The notes under the pieces are model-generated. The model did not search any database, was not told the DNA's origin, and saw only the letters and a program-made list of their open reading frames with translations. Below, piece by piece: positions 33,746 to 43,030 of a DNA stretch of 64,000 nucleotides. The stretch lies in contig CM070745.1 of NCBI GenBank assembly GCA_036346245.1, positions 13,951,511 through 14,015,510 of the forward strand, in the 5' to 3' direction. The DNA comes from Bonia amplexicaulis. Lineage: Eukaryota > Streptophyta > Magnoliopsida > Poales > Poaceae. The translations under genes and the position numbers were made by a program. Each line of letters opens with the position of its first letter. Positions within the stretch are counted from its first letter, which is position 1.

Positions 33746-34084
33746 AAAAAAAAACTATAGGTATAATTTTGTATTTTAGAATAAAAAATAGGTTATTAAA
33801 AAAAATTCGCAGGCAGTCCAGGCTCGCGAGTAAGAATTGAAGAATAATGGCACTATAAATGAGAGCCAAGCTGGAATGCATATTTGCTCATAATATCTCA
33901 GCAATGATGCGTCAGTGGTATAGTACTCCCCATCCAGCACGAAGCAGATAAAAGGGGTAGGTCTGGATCCAGTCATTATGTGTGGGTCAGGTGATAAATG
34001 GCAGCGAAGCTTCGGTACACCGTGACAGGTCACGCTACCCAGATTCATCGTCGTCGTGGAAGGCTGTAATTTAGACCCAACTCA

Positions 34085-34270
34085 AAACGGTTTTAGCCTT
34101 TATTTTTTTATTTTTGATTTATTTAAACTGGAAGTCATTTAGAACACATCGACTTCCAATTTTGATTTCTGATTTTTCTGGTTTTTTTTTTGTCTTTTTT
34201 CCCTTATTTCTTTACATTGTCTGTGACAATATAATTGCTTTTTTTAATTGAATGAGTTAGAGTTAGAGTG
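34085..34270 (-). mobile_element. MITE family M1, copy 1 (minus)
   Basis: Reverse complement matches the M1 family seen at 37444, 38140, 41345 and 58650: a short AT-rich element whose middle reads 'CATCACAGACAA-G-AAA-GAATA' followed by A-rich runs and 'AAAAACTCAGAAAA'. Here the core is TTTACATTGTCTGTGACAAT on the plus strand. Diverged; ends not resolved. 33819-34084 shows nothing identifiable. Confidence 0.4.
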
Positions 34271-34579
34271 CAATTTCAGCCAAAGCCAGAATGTTAAGCT
34301 CTTTAGAGCGAACCCCTAAAAACACGAGAATAGAAAAACAAAGTAGGATTAGAATATCGTAGCTTGTTGAATATAGAAAATAAAACCATAATTACTCAAA
34401 AGTGGCGTTTGGATGACTTACAGGTGGGAGATGGGTCATGTTTTTCTGGGCCATATCAAAGAGAAGTTTTTTCATGCTTTTTGTATGTATCATAACAAGT
34501 TTTGCAGCAGCGCGAGATTGGTGGCCTCATAGCGGACGCAACAAGAAAAGATAAGCTTGACATCACACTTATGAAAGAA

Positions 34580-34935
34580 ACTAAATGACAAGTCTACTTC
34601 TTTGTCCTCTCAGCCTCAGAAGACATCCAAGTGGTATTCTATCTCAGAGCTGAACCACTACTTGGAACATGATTTTGCAAATATTGATCTTGATCTTACT
34701 AGCAGAGGTGAGATAGACTTGATCGGGTAGTGGAAGAATAACAAGGGATATTTTCTGTGTTGTCACATTTCGCACGGGATGTTCTCCTTGTGCCGGTGTC
34801 CACCATCGTTTCAGAAGTGACATTCAACACAGTAAGGAGAATAATCGAAGAAAGGAGATCATCCCTCACGCCTAGGATGGTGGAGGTAATCATATACGCA
34901 AAAGACTGGGAATTAGCTAAAGAGCGTCAATAGTA
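34580..34935 (+). pseudogene. hAT transposase C-terminal (dimerisation domain) remnant
   Basis: Read across two frameshifts, the pieces are SELNHYLEHDFANIDLD, a WWKNN-like block, LSHFARDVLLVPVST, VSEVTFNTVRRIIEERRSS, LTPRMVEVIIYAKDW and ELAKERQ. This is the order of the hAT C-terminal domain (PF05699): YL...W...PLS..ARD.L..P.STV.SE..FS..RRI...RSSL.P..VE.L...KDW. No upstream transposase core or terminal repeats found; an orphan fragment. Confidence 0.75.
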
Positions 34936-34999
34936 TCAATTGGAGGATCCTGAAATCGTGCAGGCGTACGCTGACCTCGAACGTATGAACGACCTGGAC

Positions 35000-36763
35000 A
35001 TTGATGAGTAGATACTATGTATGCATGTCGTTATAGTTAGTATGTACATATATTGTTACTGTACTCTTTTCTTTACTCGGAGAACCCCACTCTATGGCGT
35101 AAGATTTTTAACGAAGCAGTAACATTGTATTTTTAAAATGTCAAGAAAATTTCACTTTTTTCCAAAATATTTACGTTATTGTGTGCCCATGTTTTTATGC
35201 AACTATTTCAATTTTAACTAATTGTTAATGAGACGGGTACGAGAGAAAGGAAGATGGTAGCCGCCGCTGCCATCGTCGTCGTCGCCTTCGTTGTGTATAG
35301 TTACTTTGAACTGAACTTGGGCTGGTATAGCACGAACGCTGACACGGTGGACTTTGGGCCGTGCCTGGGCCTGACCGGAGGCAAAACGGGCCAGCACGGC
35401 ACAACACGGTAGAATGACTAGGCCGAGCCGGCACGGCACAACGCGGCCCAAAGAACGGTGGACCTAGGCTGTGCCACGGCCCGGTCCAATGCCCATCTCT
35501 ACTTACGGAGGAAAAATATATAAATTTTGAGATATATGTTACTTGATTAGAGAGAAAGACGGAATACATTGGACTTTTCAAAGAAAAAGATAAAATAAGG
35601 TTTGAGCTCACGTTTATATTCTAATAGAATAAGGTTTGAGCTCACGTTTATATTCTTATAGAATTAGGGGTATAGGAATACACATTTTCATAAGAATTTG
35701 AGAGTTCTGTTCCTATGTTCCAATAAACCTTTATAGGAAAAAATTTCTAAGAATTAGAAACCTTCAAAATTCCTTTGGAAATCCTTCAATCCAAATAGAC
35801 CATTGGTTGTGCAATCTAAGTATCTAACCTCATGGAAGAAATCTACTAGCTTTGCAGATATAAGGTGTATCTGTTCCTCTGGCTGCAGCTGCAGCTCGGT
35901 GCAAATGGGGAAAGGGTCCTTCGGGTAGTGTCGCTGTCACCGTCCTGCATTTGCATCATTACATGCATATATGGAGTGAACAAAAATGATTAGTCTGCTG
36001 ATAATTTGGCTTTTGCTATCTATCTGATCTGAAATCCATAGTTATGGAACGAAAATTACCAAATCAAGGAGAAGGATGAACACTTGCCAAATCTAGTAAA
36101 AGGTCGATCAGAAATAAGATAACAAAATGACAAGCCTGGGTTCTTCTCCGACGATGGCAAGCGGTAACGACAGTAGGATCTCCAACGATGGCTAATCGGC
36201 ATTAGGGTTACAGTTCATCAGGACCCGAGGCTTAGAGGGAGGGGGGAGGTGGCGGCCTGGCGGAGGGCAGCGATGACGGTGAGGGCGCTACTGACCTCAG
36301 GATCAAAGGAGGATGGTGGGCAGCGGCGACGAGCGACATGACACGGGAGGTGACAGAATATTAGGTTAGGGGGTTGGGCCGATGGGAATGGGAAGAGGGG
36401 GGCGGTGAGGCAACGAGGCGCCGACGGCCACAAGTAGTGAAGGTGGGGGCAAGGGTAGAGCGTGCGGAGCTTACCAAGAAGGAAGAAGGCGGAGCCGAGA
36501 AGATGGGCTAGGGTGCGGGGGAGGGGGGTTGGGGGAGTGCTTGTTGGAGAGATGCGCTGCGGTGCTCGCCAGAGAGGTGTGCTGCGGTGGGGGCTCACCG
36601 GGGCAGGGTATCAGTGAGGAAGCAAAGAAGATGCAGTTGGGAAGAAAAGTGAAGAAGCTGATTCGGTCGTTGGATAGTTGAGGGTGGATAGGGTTAGAGG
36701 ATGTTTATTTCATAGCTATGATCGAATGTTCGTTCAATAGAAGCCCCCGATAATTTCATAGTA
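35000..36763. other. Intergenic with repeat fragments
   Basis: 35320-35510 carries GGGCCGTGCCTGGGCC, GGCACGGCACAAC and CACGGCCCGGTCCAATGCC words, typical of a dispersed grass repeat. 35599-35665 is a 33-bp tandem duplication (AAGGTTTGAGCTCACGTTTA x2). 35690-35810 resembles the common 'CCTTTGGAAATCCTTCAATCC' MITE end. 36210-36600 is GC-rich with frames on the minus strand but no recognised domain. Confidence 0.45.
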
Positions 36764-36939
36764 TCATTACTATTATAAAAGAACGAGTTGGTGGTTGTAC
36801 GTTCATTCTCCTCCAACCGTTCTATTCCATCAACTTCTCATAATTCTCCATTTTCTAACCGATCAGAACAACTCTTTTCTATAGTACGATTCTCTATACA
36901 TTCAATTAATTCTGTTGCAACGTACGGATACATAACTAG
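36764..36939 (+). mobile_element. Miniature Helitron, 176 bp
   Basis: Starts TCATTACTATTATAAAAGAA, like grass Helitron 5' ends (TC then TACTATTA-A-AAA). Ends in GTTGCAACGTACGGATACAT followed by AACTAG, with a terminal CTAG. The preceding short CTGT/ACGG stem stands where Helitrons have a 3' hairpin. It sits between an A (36763) and a T (36940), the Helitron target. No Rep/helicase; non-autonomous. Confidence 0.65.
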
Positions 36940-37443
36940 TGTGTTGATGTACGTCGGTAGAGTACTTTGTAGAACTAGCACTACTACGTACTGTATGACA
37001 TGAAATGTATTAACAGGTACAGCCACCCGGACAGATTAGCATCAAATCAATGTTGCCCCAACAGTCTCGAACCCTGAACGCACACTCGGAACTGCTTCCG
37101 TGTATGTTGGTGAGTTCGTTCAATGCACTTGAAGTTGACACCGAAGACATTGATGATATATTTCAGTGTATCTGCACAACAGCACTGCTGCCTCCTTATA
37201 GAGCATCTAATGGACACTGCATGCATGTACCGCAATAAACTAGTACTCCGTGTGTTGCCAGCACAGCAATTTAATAGGAGCAATAGGAAACAAGCCTCAG
37301 TGAGTTCAGCACATTTTTACGCTGCCACCGAGCAAGGCTTCCTCCGCACATTGTCCTTCGCTTTCCCCTTTATTTTCTGCTTGCCACTGGAGCAGATGCA
37401 AACACAATGGTACAGGACTAACATGCTCATTCAAATTTGAAGA

Positions 37444-37705
37444 GGGGCTTTTAGGGCTGTTTATTTAGGTTTTTTGTGGCTTATAACTTATTTTATATTG
37501 ACTTATGGTTTATTTTGTATTATAGTTAATTTATTTTGCACCGTAACTATTGATAGTTTTTTACGTAATTAAATTTAAAAAAATTAAAATAAAAAATAGA
37601 TTAACCCATCACAGACAATATAAATAAATAGAAAAAACTAAAAAGTTGGAAAAAAACAAAATTAGAAAATAATAAATTAGAAACCAAGATACAGAAGCTG
37701 AAGTA
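37444..37705 (+). mobile_element. MITE family M1, copy 2
   Basis: AT-rich element with TTAGGTTTTTTGTGGCTTAT at the left, AATTAAATTTAAAAAAATTA, then AACCCATCACAGACAATATA and A-rich runs. Diverged from the better copies at 41345 and 58650. 36940-37443 contains nothing recognised. Confidence 0.5.
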
Positions 37706-37914
37706 GAATCAGGGCGCAGAACGCACGTCAGAGCGTTTGATGATCACCGTAGATAGCTGATCAGAAGTTTGTCTTCCCGAAGTGTCCCTTCTCACACTGC
37801 CCAACTAGTCTCCCTGAGCTCGTCAGTGGCTACCAAATCATACTTACTTGCCCGGTTTACTTGCACTGCCACCTGTAAGGTGCCCTTGGTTGGATTGAAA
37901 TAGATCATATTCTT

Positions 37915-38060
37915 TTTCAGTTTTTATTTTTATTTTTAATTTTTATAGTAACTAGCTTTTAAATAGAGTGTATTTTTAATATATAGTCTACTAATTAATT
38001 GTAATACATACTATACTGACTTCATTTATATCGGGAAAAACTATATGTAAGTTTCTGCTA
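37915..38060. repeat. AT-rich dispersed repeat, copy 3
   Basis: AGTAACTAGCTTTTAAATAG, TGTATTTTTAATATATAG and CATACTATACTGACTTCATT align in order with copies at 85-240 and 18025-18180. Confidence 0.45.
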
Positions 38061-38139
38061 CTCTATAATCTTTTGCACGAATAGCCTAAAAGCCAAAAGT
38101 TTCAGCCAAAAAGAACATATTCATAAATTGATTTATAGT

Positions 38140-38350
38140 TAAAATTGCATTATAGTTGACTAAAATTACACTGTAGCTGATGGTGGCTTATTTGGCGTAA
38201 CTAAATTTAAAAAAATAAAAAAACAGATTAGCACATTACAAATAATACAAACGAATATAGGAAAAAAAAACCGGCAAAAAAGCTCAGAAAAAACTAAAAA
38301 ATCAGGAAAAGATAAATTTTAGAAATAGTTAGAAATTAAAAAATCGAGTC
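38140..38350 (+). mobile_element. MITE family M1, copy 3
   Basis: GGTGGCTTATTTGGCGTAAC, AAATTTAAAAAAATAAAAAA, TTAGCACATTACAAATAATA and ACCGGCAAAAAAGCTCAGAA follow the M1 order. 38351-39166 is the 3' flank of the aspartyl protease gene and holds no other feature. Confidence 0.5.
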
Positions 38351-39166
38351 GAAATGCGCAGGGCTAACCTTTTAAGTACTAGGCGTAGTGCTCTGTTCCA
38401 GCTAATGGAGCAGGGTGTCACATATGCGCGGCTTATATCTTAGCTAAAGGCAAATCAGAGTTTGAGTAATAGATTAACCGAACCCCCATGCGGCCGAAAA
38501 ATATAGTACTAATCGCTAATCAGGGTCTGGAATGTAATGGGTTTACCCGCACTAGCTCAGGACGCTTCCAGGCTTTCTCCGACACACGTGGACCACGTAA
38601 TTCTGTAGCACACTGCACATTGCCCTGCCTTTCCTGCAGGAGGCAAAGCCGCCAGCTCATGCTCGGCCCTCCATTCCACACGTGCGCAGCTCCCCGTGGC
38701 CAGCCACTCGCTCAGTTGCAAAGCTGCTGCTGCTGCCGCCGCCGCTACAAATTTTACCGCTTCGGCTTGAAGATTCTCGAGCTTTGCGGGTACCTCTCAT
38801 GCGGTGCAGTAGCGCTGTTGCCTTGCGGAAGTGGACGCCGGAATAGCGTCTCTCGGACCAATGATACGCCAAATGCCCCAAATATTCGAGTTTGCTTACT
38901 GCTGTTTCTCTGTTGATAGTACCCCGTGCTCGCCGCTTCGAGTCCTCGCCACCGTAGAACAGGTCTCCATATATGCACGGCATAGCACACAGATTCACAA
39001 GAACAACACGAGAAAGCGGGGGAAAAACTTCCTAAGAACAAACAGCAAACAAAAAATTTACAAATACGTGGCACTTAATGAACACACGTGGCAGCTGCCG
39101 GTCTGTACACCTGGGACAAGCTAAGCTAATCATACAACAGCGGGACACCATCCACTCGATCCCGTA

Positions 39167-40603
39167 TCACCGGCGCGAGAGGGAGTCCCAGAGGTCCGTA
39201 CACCGGCGGCGTGCGAACCCGACGCGGCCGGCGTCGACGTCGTACACCACCTCGAAGCCCTGCTGCTGGAAGTTGCCCAGCGTGCCGGCGGGCCCGCCTC
39301 CGTCGTCCTCCCCGGCGTTCATCAGCATCAGGCACCCCACGTCCCGACCCTCCTCGCTCTTGAACCCCATGAAGTAGTTCCTCCGCGGCAGCGCCACCGT
39401 AGCGTTGCCCCGGAAGTGGAGAGCCAGCGGCGGCACGGCCCGGTCCGACGCGGTGTAGTAGTAGCAGGGGGTGAGGCCCGTCTGGGCCTCCGCGGCCTCG
39501 GCCCGCACGAACCGCGCCGAGGCCATCGCTCGCCCGAACTCCTCGGCCACCCGCACGTACGTCTCGTTCGGCAGCATGGTGAACGTCGTGCCGGAGTCCA
39601 CCACCATCCCGCCGTTCCCGGCGCGGTCCACGTGCCCGAGCTCGGGCCTGGCCTGGATCCTTGCCCAACCCACTGAGACCGCCTCGAGCGCCACCGAGTA
39701 GAAGTACGGGTGCTTCGGGTTGTGCAGCAGTGGCGTGTACACGAGGTCCGTCTCGGAGGGGCCAATCCTGGCGGTGTCAGGGCTGCGGCCAAGGATCAGC
39801 GGGCTGGGCAGGATGAGCCGGTCGGCGCGGAAGGAGTGAGCGACGAGGCAGTACGAGAACCTGCCGGAGAGCGCCGGGGCGAGCTGGGCGGGGAGCGAGA
39901 GCGGGCCGCGCCCGAACCCGGCCACCCCGACGGGCTCGCCGAGCGCCGTGTGCGCGCACGCGAAGGTGAAGTTCTCCACGGCCATGGATGCGGCCAGCCC
40001 AACCCGCCCGCGCCTCAGGTGCGCGACGAGGCTGCCGTCGCCGTAGGCGTAGTACAGCGGCGGGCACAAGTGGGACGCGCACGAGTCGGTCTCAATCGCG
40101 TCCAGCGGGCACTCCGCCGCGGCGCAGAGATCAGCGGTGGGCTCCGAGGAGTGCGCGGCGGAGCAGAGCGGCGACGCGCAGGAGATGCGGCGGGAGTCGA
40201 GCGGCGGGGGGAGTGGGCTGGAGTGGTTATTGGGCGTGGGCTTGCCCTCGCAGAGCATGCAGGTGAAGGGGGCGCAGGGGAACCAGACGAGGTCGCTGCC
40301 GGTGTCAAGAAAGAGGGACACCGGGGTGGCAGTGGAGGGCGGGCCCACCGAGAGCGACAGCGTGTAGTCGCTGCCCGGGGCGAGCGGGAGCGAGAGCTGG
40401 CGGTGGCGGGAAGGAGGCAGGCGGTGCGGGCTGCGCGCGCGGTGGCGTGCGGCCGAGCGGACGGACGAGGAGCGGATGAGGTGGTGGACGGAGGTGTCAT
40501 TGCTCGGACGGAGCGAAGAGAGGGTGTTGGTGAGCGGGAGGAGCAGCCCGTGGCATTGCAGGGAGGAGGCGAGGAGGACGACCAAGCAGAGGCGGCGGCG
40601 CAT
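39167..40603 (-). CDS. Nepenthesin-type A1 aspartyl protease (At4g16563-like)
   Basis: Intronless, 478 aa, intact. Start chosen at 40603 (MRRRLCLVVLLASSLQC), which gives a signal peptide of about 20 residues; the open frame continues upstream into a MITE and promoter, so an earlier start is unlikely. Two catalytic motifs are present: LFLDTGSDLVWF (Asp100) and MVVDSGTTFTML (Asp336). The flap Tyr lies in YYAYGDGS (~184-191). A Cys-rich plant insert (about 105-180: FTCMLCEG, SCASPLCSAA, LCAAAECPLD, CASHLC) is typical of nepenthesin-like enzymes. The C-terminal TLGNFQQQGFEVVYD and VGFARRRC close the second lobe. No GPI-attachment tail is evident, so a secreted or vacuolar enzyme is inferred. Substrate unknown. 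Best likened to the 'probable aspartyl protease At4g16563' group because of LFLDTGSDLVWFPC and FTCMLCEGK. Confidence 0.93.
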   Translation of the reverse strand: MRRRLCLVVLLASSLQCHGLLLPLTNTLSSLRPSNDTSVHHLIRSSSVRSAARHRARSPHRLPPSRHRQLSLPLAPGSDYTLSLSVGPPSTATPVSLFLDTGSDLVWFPCAPFTCMLCEGKPTPNNHSSPLPPPLDSRRISCASPLCSAAHSSEPTADLCAAAECPLDAIETDSCASHLCPPLYYAYGDGSLVAHLRRGRVGLAASMAVENFTFACAHTALGEPVGVAGFGRGPLSLPAQLAPALSGRFSYCLVAHSFRADRLILPSPLILGRSPDTARIGPSETDLVYTPLLHNPKHPYFYSVALEAVSVGWARIQARPELGHVDRAGNGGMVVDSGTTFTMLPNETYVRVAEEFGRAMASARFVRAEAAEAQTGLTPCYYYTASDRAVPPLALHFRGNATVALPRRNYFMGFKSEEGRDVGCLMLMNAGEDDGGGPAGTLGNFQQQGFEVVYDVDAGRVGFARRRCTDLWDSLSRR

Positions 40604-40830
40604 GGCGTGGCGTTTTGCGGGTGATGGAAGGCCCGTGTTATTGGCCTCGCCGTGGGTGGTTTTGGGGGTTTTGAAGGGAGGTGAGACAGTGCGAGTACGT
40701 GGGGACGGTTTAAAAATTCTGTGAAACCCGTGGGGCGAAATCGGAACTGTTGACATATCCGGCACTATACCCACTTTTTTTCTCTTTAAATTTGGCATTC
40801 GGATGCCCCTAATATAGGCACCGCTCAATA

Positions 40831-41090
40831 TAGCTTGAACTTCTGGCTTTTGGTTTATTTTTGCACTATTTATAATTTTGTCTTTTTCTGAATTTTTGGC
40901 TTTTTTTGAGCTTTTTGCCGGTTCTTTTTTTTTCCGTATTCGTTTGCGTTGTCTGTGATGGGCTAACAAATTTTTATATTTTCAATTTTTAAATTTAATT
41001 ATGTTGAATAAGCCTCTGTCATTCTGATTTTTTCAAATTCACGGTGTTTTCAGCCATAAGCCATAAAAAATAAGCCGAACTGAACACCAC
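40831..41090 (-). mobile_element. MITE family M1, copy 4 (minus), upstream of the protease gene
   Basis: Reverse complement of the element at 41345-41610: TTAGCCCATCACAGACAACG, CAAACGAATACGG and CAAAAAGCTCAAAAAAAGCC in the same order. It starts with GGTGTTCAGTTCGGCTTATT (plus end 41088). The near edge lies about 230 bases upstream of the aspartyl protease start codon. Confidence 0.7.
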
Positions 41091-41344
41091 CATAGTTCTC
41101 TCAGAGCTCTTCTGCTGCGTTGCAGCGGCTCGATAGAACTAGGTCCTACTGACCCATCAAAGCTGTGGCGCCGAGCACCCCACCTTCGTAGGATAAGTAA
41201 TTAGTATTAATTATCATAATTACACTAATTAATCAATATATTTTATAATTAGCACAAATTAATCACTTTTGCGGCAGCCCGATTTTCTGTCGAGCCAGAG
41301 GAGTCAAGATGCTAGATTTATAAAAACACGTGCTTTGGAGGCCA

Positions 41345-41610
41345 GTGGTGATCGGTTCTTTGAAAATTTGAAAGCTTATATGAAAACACTTGTAATGGTG
41401 AAAAAAACATCAGAATGTGAGAGACTTATTTAACATAATTAAATTTAAAAATTGAAAATATAAAAATATGTTAGCCCATCACAGACAACGCAAACGAATA
41501 CGAGAAAAAAAAGAACCGACAAAAAAGCTCAAAAAAAAAGTTAAAAATTCAGAAAAAGACGAAATTATGAATAGTACAAAAATAAGCTTAAGCTTTAAGC
41601 CATAAGTCAT
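41345..41610 (+). mobile_element. MITE family M1, copy 5
   Basis: GTGGTGATCGGTTCTTTGAA, GACTTATTTAACATAATTAA, ATGTTAGCCCATCACAGACA and ACGCAAACGAATACGAG match the copy at 58650 nearly base for base, and copy 4 in inverse orientation. Ends near AAGCTTTAAGCCATAAGTC. Confidence 0.7.
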
Positions 41611-42685
41611 ATTAATCACCCCCAAAGTTGAAGGGAAAAAATTGGCCACGTACAAGATGTGTCAACGGTTCGGGAAATCCAGCCGGGGACGGCGCATGGA
41701 GGACACGCACGGATGGCCCAGGCGCGCGGCGCGGCGCGTCACGGCTCGGCCGCTTGGTTTTGGAACTTGGGAGGATGGCTACGTGCCGAGACGGCGGGTG
41801 GACTCGAGTCACGGGGCAACGAGCTTTGTGCTCGGTGCGGATCAGGGTGGGAGGTAGCGTGCCGAGAACAGGAGAAACCCGGAAGCTGGCTACTGGCCTG
41901 GGAGTGAGCGGCACATGTAGCTCTGCTGCCAAGTACCACGGGCTGGTCATCTCCATGGTTTTTTGAGATGGACGCATGGTGCGGCCGTAGTGACGCTCGA
42001 TTCATCTCATGGTAGCCGGTAGGGACGAGAGATGTGATTGATTCTTCTCGACGGAAAACGATGCCAGGTATCTATCATGCCGTACCAGTGCGGCAGTGCT
42101 CTGCACTGGATGAATGCATACATGATAAGCGTCCAGAAAGTACAATTAAATTTATTTTAAACTGAACCAACAAACCCCACTAATAATCTTTTTTTCCGCC
42201 CCTACCTATATGTCCCTTTGTATCTTCTGCACAAACACTACGCCAGTAAGTATATACTTCGACAGGGCGATCGTTTGCACCGTGTGTGTTGCATCGCTAC
42301 TTCAGGCTAGGAAGATAAATGCCCCGAGGAACATGTTCTTTATGCGTACTGTTGTGGCTCAACAAGAGCAATTAAACCACAGGCAGCTGTTAAATCAAAA
42401 TAAAGTCATACTAATCAATTATTGGGGAACATCGCAATAGTGCTTATCATTGCTTCTGTGGATCGGACTCAATTCTTGATTGCACCGATCAAATCAAACT
42501 ACTGTGCACCTCCTGTTACCTTTCCCCATCTCCGTTCTGTGTAAACCAAGCCATTAGTAGCACTAATGAATCATCGAGATGGTCAGTTGAATAGTTGATC
42601 TAGCTAGGACAGGACACGCTATGGATAATCGGTGAAGACAATCACGAGAAGACGAACAAATAAGTGGCATGAGAGCCGAAAGAGC
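41611..42685. other. Intergenic, no supported gene
   Basis: 41640-41970 is GC-rich and open in several frames, none with a recognised domain or consistent start. The rest is AT-rich and featureless. Confidence 0.4.
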
Positions 42686-43030
42686 CACGCTACAAAAAAG
42701 AAGAATCATAGACTGTTCGAAACTATTGTGATAGACAGTTTTTTAAACTGTTTGAATTTATAGATCGGTGATAATTAAAGATTATCACAGACGATTTATG
42801 AGCTATCTTGATAAATATAACACAGATGGTTTGTTACTAGAATCGTATGTGATACTTAAACATCACAGACGACTCGAAATAAAAATAGTCTGTGATACTC
42901 TAACAACATAGACAATTCTAGCCACCAACCGTCTGTGATGGGTAAGTATCACAGACGATTATAATATAGAATTATCTGTGATAGTCCTTTATAGACAGTT
43001 TATACCACAAAATCGTTTGTGATAGTTCAT
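42686..43030. mobile_element. CACTA transposon terminus with subterminal repeats
   Basis: Begins CACGCTACAAAAAAGAAGAA, a degenerate CACTACAAGAAA-type end. It is followed by at least eight direct and inverted copies of TATCACAGACGATT / AATCGTCTGTGATA (for example about 42782, 42864, 42886, 42940, 42957, 42976 and 43010). Such arrays are typical of CACTA subterminal regions. No second terminus or transposase was found within the window. Confidence 0.7.

Larger units (their letters stand above)
30282..33808 (+). mobile_element. Decayed Mutator-like element carrying a plant mobile domain
   Basis: The outer ~60-200 bp are inverted repeats: the left GATTTTTTTAATAA... pairs with the right ...TTATTAAAAAAAATTC, and an ATACAAAAATTATA/TATAATTTTGTAT pair lies further in. 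A 10-bp target duplication fits MULEs: GCAGACAGTC (30272-30281) versus GCAGGCAGTC (33809-33818), one mismatch. Inside are a MULE transposase remnant (about 31060-31560) and a plant mobile domain remnant (about 31816-32510), both on the plus strand and interrupted by stops. The element is 3527 bp and inactive. Confidence 0.82.

Noticed and set aside
39710..40624. Long plus-strand frame of 304 residues opposite the protease gene
   Set aside because: It is the antisense shadow of a GC-rich exon; composition (Arg, Gly, Ala) and lack of domains fit an artefact.
40604..40969. N-terminal extension of the aspartyl protease frame by 122 residues
   Set aside because: The frame runs upstream through the leader into a MITE, is rich in Lys/Arg with no domain, and would bury the signal peptide that begins at the 40603 ATG.
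42780..43020. CRISPR-like appearance of the TATCACAGACGATT repeats
   Set aside because: Repeats are in both orientations with irregular spacing in a plant nuclear context; this is a CACTA subterminal region.
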